From contig CAKTXP010000106.1 in NCBI GenBank assembly GCA_934631055.1, positions 1-7,936 of the forward strand: DNA of 7,936 nucleotides. The letters run 5' to 3'. Below, in pieces: positions 1 to 5,553 of the stretch. Positions within the stretch are counted from its first letter, which is position 1. Each line of letters starts with the position of its first letter. A program made the position numbers and the translations under genes. The stretch is from an uncultured Clostridia bacterium. GTDB taxonomy: Bacteria > Bacillota > Clostridia > Christensenellales > Aristaeellaceae. Below the pieces are notes generated by a model. It saw nothing but the letters and a program-made list of their open reading frames with translations, had not been told where the DNA came from and did not search any database.

Positions 1-4
1 TTTT

Positions 5-655
5 TTACTGTCCCCGGCTGGTCAGCGACTTATACATAAAGCCGCAAACGCCCGATTCCTCGTCGTAGACCTGGCACCAGCTGCGGTTTTCCGCGATGAC
101 GTAAAGCTCGTCGCCCTCATAGTAGCGCGCGATGACCGGCATGCTCGTACTCGGCGCCCAGCGCATATTGACAAAGCTGCCGCTCCTGCTGGGCTTCACG
201 GTGCAGGTCTCGCCGACTTTGCTGAAGCCGCTGAACATGCTGCTGTCCACTTCGACCGTGTTGTTTGAGGAATTATTATTATTATTGTTGTTGGAATCAG
301 AAGTCTTGTCGTCCTCTCTGTATCCCGGCTTATCGTACGTCAGATAGCGCTCGCTGATGTAGCCGCTAAAGTGATTTCCGTTCTTATCGTAGTATTCCAC
401 ATGAATCCACGTTTCGTCCGCCCCGTTTTTGATTTTTTCGTAGGCATAGACCTGCGCGCCATACGGCGCCTTGACCACGCTTTCATACTTTGCGCCCGGG
501 CTGCAACGAATGCTCACCGTGTCGCTGCTCTTCGTCGTGATATACATCTTATCGCCGGTCTCTTGAGCCTCAGTCTCCGCCGCAAACGCCGGAACCGCCA
601 GCGCCGCCAGCATCAGGACTGTCAGAACCAAAACCAGAATATGCTTTGCTTTCAT
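5..655 (-). CDS. Secreted protein with two bacterial SH3 domains
   Basis: Encodes 216 aa. Residues 1-25 form a signal peptide (Lys-rich start, Leu/Val/Ala core, A-F-A cleavage site). Two SH3-like modules follow, at about 37-106 and 149-213. Each has the family pattern of a strand with V-[SN]-[IM]-R and a small-residue turn, a hydrophobic strand, a W-[IC]-x-V strand and a closing G-[YF]-[IM] strand. They are joined by a linker holding seven consecutive Asn plus Ser/Asn. Bacterial SH3 domains usually bind peptidoglycan or other wall components, so a wall-associated role is inferred; no catalytic domain is present. The frame stays open up to 751, but a sigma-A-like promoter (684-712) lies inside that extension. 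The AGGAGG at 665-670 is 9 bases from the ATG at 655 and only 0 or 3 bases from the two nearer ATGs, so 655 is chosen. It is transcribed apart from the upstream metal operon. Confidence 0.85.
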   Translation of the reverse strand: MKAKHILVLVLTVLMLAALAVPAFAAETEAQETGDKMYITTKSSDTVSIRCSPGAKYESVVKAPYGAQVYAYEKIKNGADETWIHVEYYDKNGNHFSGYISERYLTYDKPGYREDDKTSDSNNNNNNNSSNNTVEVDSSMFSGFSKVGETCTVKPSRSGSFVNMRWAPSTSMPVIARYYEGDELYVIAENRSWCQVYDEESGVCGFMYKSLTSRGQ

Positions 656-664
656 GTTCATCAT

Positions 665-670
665 CCTCCT
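665..670 (-). promoter_or_regulatory. Ribosome binding site of the SH3-domain gene
   Basis: AGGAGG on the minus strand, 9 bases before the ATG at 655. Three ATG codons cluster here (664, 661, 655). Only the last has normal spacing, and it begins directly with the Lys-rich signal peptide. Confidence 0.8.
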
Positions 671-683
671 CGTTTCTGCCCGT

Positions 684-712
684 ATTATATCTTTTTGGCA
701 AACCGCGGTCAA
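684..712 (-). promoter_or_regulatory. Sigma-A-type promoter of the SH3-domain gene
   Basis: Minus-strand -35 TTGACC (707-712), a 17-base spacer, and a perfect -10 TATAAT (684-689). The predicted transcript starts near 677, leaving a short leader that contains the AGGAGG. This rules out translation from the upstream in-frame ATG at 751. Confidence 0.85.
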
Positions 713-830
713 GCTTCTTTCAGTCTTTCCCACGTTCTTCCTTCTATTCATAAAGACGAACCATGCCCCGGTTTTCTTGCTTCTATGACAAAGAAATTTT
801 TCCGTTCAGCCGTCCTCCCCCACGCCTATA

Positions 831-866
831 AAACAGTGCTGCCGTCAGATTGCTTCCGACGGCAGC
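831..866 (-). terminator. Terminator ending the metal operon
   Basis: A 9-bp perfect stem, GCTGCCGTC (838-846) with GACGGCAGC (858-866), and an 11-base loop. On the minus strand it is followed by ACTGTTTTATA. It lies 26 bases past the stop codon of the 90-aa gene. A T-run also follows on the plus strand, so it could work in both directions. Confidence 0.7.
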
Positions 867-891
867 GCCATTTTGTTCTCTTGTTTAACCC

Positions 892-1164
892 TTACGCCTC
901 GGCAACAGCCGCGCCCTCGACGGTCACGCTCTGCTCCTGCATTTCCTTCTCCGCGATGAGATCCTCGATGGTCTCCTTCGTGCGCATCAGATCCTCGACG
1001 GACATCGTTTCAAAGCCCGCGGTCGGGGTCTTGACCTTCACGCCGTGGCGGTTGAGGAACGCATCCACCTTGTCCTCGTTGTGCTTGTAGATGGCAAAGC
1101 CCACAAGGCTCGCGCCTACGCCGATCAGAACGCCTTTAACCATCGGATTGTTGAGAGTAACCAT
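892..1164 (-). CDS. Small one-helix glycine-rich membrane protein
   Basis: Encodes 90 aa; I cannot assign it to a named family. Residues 9-26 are a hydrophobic, glycine-rich segment with G spaced as in a glycine zipper (G11, G15, G17, G22), consistent with one packed transmembrane helix. A charged cytosolic-type tail follows, with a likely amphipathic helix at about 54-78 rich in Glu/Lys and an Ala/Val end. It has no Cys and only two His. The start at 1164 is set by AGGAGG (1172-1177) at 7 bases; the frame extends to 1203 but without a better site. It is the last gene after the P1B ATPase operon, separated from it by a fold-back repeat. Small one-helix partners of P-type ATPases are known (mycobacterial PacL proteins, DUF1490), as are small membrane proteins in fez clusters. 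Similarity to either is by architecture only. Confidence 0.75.
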   Translation of the reverse strand: MVTLNNPMVKGVLIGVGASLVGFAIYKHNEDKVDAFLNRHGVKVKTPTAGFETMSVEDLMRTKETIEDLIAEKEMQEQSVTVEGAAVAEA

Positions 1165-1171
1165 AATCATT

Positions 1172-1177
1172 CCTCCT
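1172..1177 (-). promoter_or_regulatory. Ribosome binding site of the 90-aa gene
   Basis: Minus-strand AGGAGG, 7 bases before the ATG at 1164. A nearer ATG at 1170 would be 1 base away, and the upstream ATG at 1203 has no such site. This decides the start. Confidence 0.85.
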
Positions 1178-1210
1178 GAAAATCTTAATACTTTAAAACC
1201 CATTGATACA

Positions 1211-1325
1211 AGCCCTCTCCGTCGCCATAGGCGACACCTCTCCCAGAGGGAGAGGCAAGGGCTGTCGCACTTTTCTTGGCTCTCCCTTTGGGAGAGCTGT
1301 CAGCCGAAGGCTGACTAAGAGGGCT
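1211..1325. repeat. Fold-back (MITE/REP-like) palindromic repeat
   Basis: The ends are perfect 8-bp inverted repeats, AGCCCTCT (1211-1218) and AGAGGGCT (1318-1325). Inside, in mirror order, are four hairpins: GTCGCC/GGCGAC (1221-1235), CCTCTCCC/GGGAGAGG (1237-1255), GCTCTCCC/GGGAGAGC (1279-1296) and GTCAGCC/GGCTGAC (1299-1314). The centre, about 1256-1278, is unpaired. No coding sequence is present. From memory, repeats of this type with CTCTCCC-TTT-GGGAGAG stems are frequent in gut Clostridia. It sits between the fourth and fifth operon genes, 2 bp past the stop codon of the 235-aa gene, and its RNA could weaken or stabilise the downstream transcript. Confidence 0.85.
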
Positions 1326-1327
1326 TT

Positions 1328-2035
1328 TTACCCCTTCTTCGCCATCATTTCCATGCCGCGGCGCAGCATGCTTCCCGCATACGCAACGCCGTCCCCGTCG
1401 CCGTCGCCCTTAACCGGCGTCAGCGTGATGGAGTTTCCCGACCGGCGAACCATGTAGACCTGTTCGCGCGGGTCGTGCGGGATGAGATGACGTCCAAACG
1501 TCAGCGCCCATGCGAGCATGCTCGCCTGAACGCCGTTCTGTTTGCCGATCGAGTTGATTAAGTATACCACAGACATGACCTCGGGGTCAAAGCTTCCGCG
1601 CGCATGCAGCTCCTGATAGCCGTGTTCGGCGACCGCCGCCAGCGTCGTGCCGACGGATATCCAACGGGAGAACCGCGTCAGCGTCGAGCCCATCAGCGTC
1701 AATCCTCCGTCCAGTGCGATACCCATCAGCGCCAGATAGCCGCTCGGCGCCATCGAAAAGCCTTCTTCCTCCGAGTGCTTGACATGCAGCAGCTGTGTCC
1801 CGACCAATCCCGCATAGACCGCGCCGACCTTGACGATGAGCTGATCTTCCGTCACGCTGAGCTGGTCGTATTCGCACAGCAGCGTGCCGATGCGCGAGTT
1901 GTAGCGGCAGCAGGAAACGCCCGAAATACCGATGAACGGAACCTCGCTGCGGATCGGTTTTTCCAGATGAAAGCGGATGCGCCCCGGCATCGCGCTCAGC
2001 ACTTCCAGATGAAGCGCGCCTCGTTCGTTGCGCAT
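1328..2035 (-). CDS. HMA2-like domain membrane protein of the metal operon
   Basis: Encodes 235 aa. An N-terminal HMA2-like module (about residues 8-65) has P-G-R-I-R at 17-21 and the closing strand C-E-Y-D at 54-57, as in the three preceding operon proteins. It lacks the C-x-x-C metal site of classical heavy-metal-associated domains, though C42-C43 lies in mid-domain. Hydrophobic stretches at about 66-83, 97-116 and 127-135, and around 153-180, suggest a membrane-associated C-terminal part. A short alternating Asp-Gly run (211-216) precedes a basic end. The ATG follows the ATPase stop TAA by 3 bases (TAA-GCG-ATG), with a GGCAGG-like site before it, so translational coupling is likely. Its job is unknown. 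The shared module suggests that it contacts the same metal or membrane partner as the ATPase, which is inference. Confidence 0.8.
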   Translation of the reverse strand: MRNERGALHLEVLSAMPGRIRFHLEKPIRSEVPFIGISGVSCCRYNSRIGTLLCEYDQLSVTEDQLIVKVGAVYAGLVGTQLLHVKHSEEEGFSMAPSGYLALMGIALDGGLTLMGSTLTRFSRWISVGTTLAAVAEHGYQELHARGSFDPEVMSVVYLINSIGKQNGVQASMLAWALTFGRHLIPHDPREQVYMVRRSGNSITLTPVKGDGDGDGVAYAGSMLRRGMEMMAKKG

Positions 2036-2038
2036 CGC

Positions 2039-4216
2039 TTACCTGCCTTCCATCGGCGGGAAGAACATCAGCCGCAGAGAGTTGGCGACCACCAGGATGG
2101 TGGAAGCGTTGTGCATCAGCGCGCTCATCATGACCGAGATACCGCTTGCCGCGCCGAGGATCAAGCCGACCGTGTTGATACCGATGACGATGGCGAAGTT
2201 CTGCTGAACGATGTGCATCGTCGCGCGGGACAGCCTGCGCAGCTCCGGGATCATCATCGGGTCGTCGCGGCTGATGACCACATCGCTGGTCTCCATCGCG
2301 ATATCGGTGGATTTGCTGCCCAGCGAGATGCCGACGTCCGCATACGCCAGCGCGGGCGCGTCGTTGATGCCGTCGCCGACCATCACGACGCCGTTGCCCT
2401 GCGTTTGCAGCCGGAGAACGGCTTCCGCCTTCTGCTCAGGCAGGAGCTGCGCCTTAAAGCCGTCCACGCCGACCAGTTCCGCAACGGCGCGCGCCTGCGG
2501 CTCCATGTCGCCGGTCAGCAGCTCGATATCGCCCACGCCGTCATAGCGCAGGGCGTTGACCGCGCGGCGCACGTTGTCGCGCGGGCTGTCCATCGCAAAG
2601 AGAACCGCGACGATTTTATCGTCGATGCCGACATAGTTCGGGATGGCGCTGTGCGAATCCGGAATACTCCGTTTCGTGCAGACGCCGTTTTCATTCATAT
2701 ACTTCATGTTTCCGACGCGGACGATATGCCCGTCCACATCGGTGCGGCTGCCGCGAGAGACCTCGGTGATAATCTCTCCGTGCGCCGGCATCTGCGCGCC
2801 GATCTGCCTGCCATAGCTCAGGATGGCGCTCGCCAACGGATGCGTGCTGGTCTCCTCCGCCGCCATGGCGTAGGCAAGCACGTCCTTTTCGTCCATACCG
2901 TCCGTAAGCATCGTCATGGAGACGACCTTCGGCTTGCCCTCGGTGACCGTGCCGGTCTTGTCAAGCAGGACGGTGTTCGCGCCGCTCATCTGCTCGATAT
3001 ACGCGCCGCCCTTGATGAGTACGCCGCGCTTGACCGCCGTATTGATCGCCGCGGAGAACGCCGTCGCGGTAGACAGCTTGATGCCGCAGGAATAGTCGAT
3101 GACCAGCATCTTGAGCGCCTTCTGCGGGTTGTGCGTCACCAGCCAGACGGACAGGCAGAGCAGGAAGTTCAGCGGCACGAGGTAATTCGAGAATTTATCG
3201 GCATAGCGCTGAATCGGCGCTTTCTTCAGCTCGCTGGCTTCGACCATGCCGACGATACGGGAGACGACCGTCTGATCGCCGACCTTGTTCGCCTTGACCT
3301 GGATGTTGCCGCTCTTGACGACCGTACCGGCAAAGACTTCGTCGCCCGTGCGCTTTTCGACCGGCACGAATTCGCCGGTGATGGCGCTCTGGTCGATGAC
3401 CGCGATGCCGGAAGAGATCACGCCGTCCACCGCGATCTTCTCGCCCGTATGCACGGCGACGGTATCGCCCGCATGCAGTTCGGCAATCGGCTTGCGCTCC
3501 ACGCGCCCGTCGTCCAGCACTTTCCAGACGTCGCCGTCGTCCGCGGAGAGCATCTTCTTAATGGAAGACCGCGTGCGCTCGATGGTATAGGACGTCATCA
3601 GCTCCGCCAGATCGGACAGCGCCAGGATCATCAGCGCGGAATGCGGCGTACCCAGAAGCAGGCTCGCGACAATGGAGGTCACCGTCAGGAAGTCCGCATT
3701 CGGACGCATGTCCTTCTTGAGCCCTTCGATGGCGCTCTTCGTCATCGGCGCGGAAAGCCCAAGGCTCGCCAGCGCTTCCAGCGACGTGAAGTTCGCCAGC
3801 GCGCCGCCCAGCAGCGGCGCGGTAAACAGCGTATTGCCCAGCACGATCGCGCCCGCATTGACGGCAAGGCGCTTCGCCAGCCGCGCCGTGGTCATCGGCT
3901 GCTCGACCGTCTCTTCCTTTCCGGAAGCGTGATGCGCGCGCAGCGCAGGCATCGCATAGCGCGCCAGCACCATATCCGCGCATTCGCACAGTTCCGCCGA
4001 ATCGAGCGCGCGCTGGTCGTACTCAAACAGCACGCTTCCCGTACACGGCGTCACCTGCACGCGGCGGACACCGGCGATTGCCGCCAGCTCGTTTGCCACG
4101 TCCACGCGCGAATCATAGAGGAAGGAAAGCCCCTCTACGTTCAGGCGCAGGCGTCCCGGCAGGCTGTGCGCCACATGTCCTTTCATCCAATCTTTCTGGT
4201 TTTCTCTGTGAAGCAT
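2039..4216 (-). CDS. P1B-type metal-transporting ATPase (possible P1B-6/Fez-type)
   Basis: Encodes 725 aa, a full-length heavy-metal P-type ATPase that drives metal ions across the membrane by ATP hydrolysis. The N-terminal HMA2-like module has P-G-R-L-R at 20-24 and F-E-Y-D at 64-67. Two hydrophobic pairs follow (about 118-158 and 176-206). The actuator loop has T-G-E at 280-282. The phosphorylation site D-K-T-G-T is at 419-423, the P1B-specific H-P at 459-460, T-G-D at 568-570 and G-D-G-I-N-D-A-P at 614-621. The ion-site helix reads D-Y-S-C-G-I-K at 374-380 where most P1B pumps have C-P-C. The late helix has H-N-A-S-T at 702-706. There is no C-x-x-C or His-rich N-terminus. The S-C motif and N-terminal module resemble the group I know as P1B-6, which includes the ferrosome ATPase FezB; iron is therefore a possible cargo. 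The start at 4216 has an AGAAGG site 8 bases away and lies 4 bases past the previous stop. Confidence 0.93.
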   Translation of the reverse strand: MLHRENQKDWMKGHVAHSLPGRLRLNVEGLSFLYDSRVDVANELAAIAGVRRVQVTPCTGSVLFEYDQRALDSAELCECADMVLARYAMPALRAHHASGKEETVEQPMTTARLAKRLAVNAGAIVLGNTLFTAPLLGGALANFTSLEALASLGLSAPMTKSAIEGLKKDMRPNADFLTVTSIVASLLLGTPHSALMILALSDLAELMTSYTIERTRSSIKKMLSADDGDVWKVLDDGRVERKPIAELHAGDTVAVHTGEKIAVDGVISSGIAVIDQSAITGEFVPVEKRTGDEVFAGTVVKSGNIQVKANKVGDQTVVSRIVGMVEASELKKAPIQRYADKFSNYLVPLNFLLCLSVWLVTHNPQKALKMLVIDYSCGIKLSTATAFSAAINTAVKRGVLIKGGAYIEQMSGANTVLLDKTGTVTEGKPKVVSMTMLTDGMDEKDVLAYAMAAEETSTHPLASAILSYGRQIGAQMPAHGEIITEVSRGSRTDVDGHIVRVGNMKYMNENGVCTKRSIPDSHSAIPNYVGIDDKIVAVLFAMDSPRDNVRRAVNALRYDGVGDIELLTGDMEPQARAVAELVGVDGFKAQLLPEQKAEAVLRLQTQGNGVVMVGDGINDAPALAYADVGISLGSKSTDIAMETSDVVISRDDPMMIPELRRLSRATMHIVQQNFAIVIGINTVGLILGAASGISVMMSALMHNASTILVVANSLRLMFFPPMEGR

Positions 4217-4220
4217 ATGT

Positions 4221-4607
4221 TCAACCTTCTTTTCCCTGCGGAAGCCTCAGGATGAGCCGCTGGCGCACGACGCGCTCCAGGCTCTCTTCATCGACTTCCT
4301 CCGGCTTGATCTCCTTGGCGATCTCAAGCCCCGTATCCACGACGATATCCACCCAGCGCAGGATCTGCCGGGTATTCGTCGTTCCCGCATCATAAATCAC
4401 GAGAACCGTGCCGATGCGCGCGTTGACCGTGACCTCCGTAATGCCCGGAAGCATCTTCAAAACGTCCTGCACATAGTGCAGATACGGAAGCGCTTCCTTG
4501 GGCAGCTGCTCGCTATGGCGGAAGCGCAGGCGCAGACGTCCCGGCAGGTCGCATTCCACGCGCGGCTTCAAACAGTGGCGCAGGAACGTTTCTCCGATGA
4601 TGTTCAT
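4221..4607 (-). CDS. Soluble HMA2-like domain protein
   Basis: Encodes 128 aa. It has no signal peptide and no clear membrane helix. It is essentially one HMA2-like domain: P-G-R-L-R at 22-26 followed by further Arg residues, a helix (about 35-52), the strand I-T-E-V-T-V-N, and the closing strand V-L-V-I-Y-D (68-73). A mixed-charge helical tail ends basic. It has a Cys at 12 and one at 19, but no C-x-x-C, so it is not a classical copper or zinc chaperone. The ATG at 4607 overlaps the preceding stop codon as ATGA and has GGGAGG at 9 bases. This start is preferred over the ATG at 4640, which lies inside the preceding gene without such a site. Position just before the pump suggests a cytosolic accessory or scaffold for the ATPase (inference). 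Confidence 0.82.
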   Translation of the reverse strand: MNIIGETFLRHCLKPRVECDLPGRLRLRFRHSEQLPKEALPYLHYVQDVLKMLPGITEVTVNARIGTVLVIYDAGTTNTRQILRWVDIVVDTGLEIAKEIKPEEVDEESLERVVRQRLILRLPQGKEG

Positions 4608-5170
4608 GCTCTGCTGCCTCCCAGCAGACGCCCTGCCCACCAGAACAGCGTCATCGCGCCCGGCACAGCCAGCCCGCTTTGATAGAAGCTCTTCGCGGCG
4701 ACGACGGTCAGCGCCGTTCCCGCGAGCATCCTTCCATCCATCATGCCGTTCGTCGCATCCATCACGCCGCGGTTGACCGCGCTTTTGATGGTCTGCAAGC
4801 CCTCTTCCATGCGGCTCTTCGGCGCGGAGGAAAGCTGAGCGTCCAGACCCATAAGCTTCATCGCTGCTCCCTCGATGACGGCGGCTTCCACGCGAAGCTC
4901 GTCATAGCAAATGAGAACGCTTCCGGTGACCGGTTCGAGCGCGACCTGATGCACGACGCCCGTACCCTCCAGCTGAGCCTTCATCTGCTGCGCCTGCTCC
5001 ATGTTGGCGGCAAGCGACGGCATATACAGCCGCATGCGCCCCGGAATGCTGGCGCGAACCTCGACCACGCCCCTGAAGGACGGCAGTTTCATCAGGTTAT
5101 GATCCGGTTCTTTCGGCATGGCAAACGCGGCAGCGCCCAATACGGCAACGGCAATGACTCCGTAATTCAT
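4604..5170 (-). CDS. Membrane-anchored HMA2-like domain protein, first gene of metal operon
   Basis: Encodes 188 aa. Residues 1-18 form a hydrophobic Ala/Val-rich N-terminal anchor. The HMA2-like module spans about 34-100, with P-G-R-M-R at 43-47, a Gln/Met-rich helix at 55-69 and the closing strand V-L-I-C-Y-D at 85-90. A linker (110-140) leads to a hydrophobic stretch at about 149-160 and another at 166-184, Gly-rich at the end. The overall layout is anchor, soluble module, membrane hairpin. It is led by AAAGGAG at 5181-5187, 10 bases before the ATG at 5170. It is the first gene of the operon, about 112 nt downstream of the predicted transcription start. Proteins joining a hydrophobic segment to an HMA-like domain occur in fez clusters, as I recall, but orthology cannot be shown here. 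Confidence 0.82.
   Translation of the reverse strand: MNYGVIAVAVLGAAAFAMPKEPDHNLMKLPSFRGVVEVRASIPGRMRLYMPSLAANMEQAQQMKAQLEGTGVVHQVALEPVTGSVLICYDELRVEAAVIEGAAMKLMGLDAQLSSAPKSRMEEGLQTIKSAVNRGVMDATNGMMDGRMLAGTALTVVAAKSFYQSGLAVPGAMTLFWWAGRLLGGSRA
4617..4622 (-). promoter_or_regulatory. Ribosome binding site of the 128-aa HMA2-like gene
   Basis: Minus-strand GGGAGG, 9 bases before the ATG at 4607 and inside the end of the preceding gene. It fixes the ATGA stop/start overlap between the two genes. Confidence 0.75.
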
Positions 5171-5206
5171 GCTGTTTCAACTCCTTTCGGAACGCACTTC
5201 ATCATC

Positions 5207-5230
5207 AGCATACGATTAGCCGATGCTAAC
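5207..5230. promoter_or_regulatory. TTAG-N6-CTAA operator candidate in the metal-operon leader
   Basis: TTAG (5216-5219), CCGATG, CTAA (5226-5229); the symmetry extends to TTAGC-N4-GCTAA. The same half-sites with the same spacing occur twice before the ZinT-like gene. The site falls about 50-65 nt downstream of the predicted transcription start, so it could act as a roadblock, or serve an unseen second promoter. The segment can also fold as RNA: AGCAT (5207-5211) and CG pair with CG and ATGCT (5221-5227), with one bulged base. TTAG/CTAA half-sites recall DtxR-family operators; the regulator is not identified. Confidence 0.55.
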
Positions 5231-5288
5231 ACATGGAGGAAGCCCACTCCAAATTCCATATTTTAAGCCGTGGCTTTTTTGCGTGTAT

Positions 5289-5318
5289 ACTGTATCACTT
5301 TGCCCCGTCGTTTGTCAA
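5289..5318 (-). promoter_or_regulatory. Sigma-A-type promoter of the metal operon
   Basis: Minus-strand perfect -35 TTGACA (5313-5318), an 18-base spacer and -10 TACAGT (5289-5294). The predicted start is near 5282, giving a leader of about 112 nt before the ATG at 5170. The leader contains the TTAG-N6-CTAA palindrome. Confidence 0.75.
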
Positions 5319-5429
5319 CACAAATTCTTTTTTTAAAGCGGGCTGAGCCTGTCCGCATTTCCGCTAGGGTCTGCAAAGCTTCAAAGACTTATATACGCGA
5401 GCGATTCCCGTGTCATTATAAATAAAGAA
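5319..5429. other. Intergenic segment with no recognised feature
   Basis: This lies between the metal-operon promoter and the terminator of the ZinT-like gene. It contains a run of A/T at 5321-5336 that may serve as an UP-like element for the adjacent promoter. I see no supported open frame, RNA gene or repeat here. Confidence 0.5.
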
Positions 5430-5485
5430 GGCGTACAGCCCGTCCCTTGTCAGCCCTTAGGCGGGCAGAAAACGGGCTGTACGCC
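5430..5485 (-). terminator. Long-stem terminator after the ZinT-like gene
   Basis: A 14-bp perfect inverted repeat, GGCGTACAGCCCGT (5430-5443) with its complement (5472-5485), and a 28-base loop that can hold a small inner GCCC/GGGC hairpin. On the minus strand it is followed by TTCTTTATTTATAAT, an imperfect T-rich tract. It lies 68 bases past the ZinT-like stop codon. The loop is longer than usual for an intrinsic terminator. Confidence 0.6.
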
Positions 5486-5553
5486 GCAGTTTGCAAAACG
5501 TCTTTCGTCAGGTGACGCTTCGTTTCGCGCCGGTTATCCTCAGTTTTGCAAGC

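Noticed and set aside
656..751. N-terminal extension of the SH3-domain protein to an upstream ATG
   Set aside because: A TTGACC-N17-TATAAT promoter lies inside it, and the AGGAGG followed by a signal peptide places the start at 655.
1165..1203. Upstream start for the 90-aa protein
   Set aside because: AGGAGG at 1172-1177 would lie inside the coding region; the ATG at 1164 has ideal spacing.
2039..4216. Naming the pump as a copper (CopA) or zinc/cadmium (ZntA/CadA) exporter
   Set aside because: It lacks C-P-C and N-terminal C-x-x-C sites, so such names would over-assign the metal.
1604..4255. A very long plus-strand open frame (about 880 codons) opposite the ATPase and its neighbours
   Set aside because: It mirrors the P1B ATPase and 235-aa genes, which have unmistakable motifs. 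The translation is Arg/His/Asp-rich low-complexity typical of antisense in high-GC DNA, and no matching ribosome site was seen.
4608..4640. Upstream ATG for the 128-aa protein
   Set aside because: It would overlap the preceding gene by 37 bases with no clear ribosome site, whereas 4607 has GGGAGG at 9 bases and an ATGA coupling.
5259..5280. AAGCC-GT-GGCTT followed by T-run as a plus-strand terminator
   Set aside because: A two-base loop is too tight for a real hairpin and no plus-strand gene ends there.
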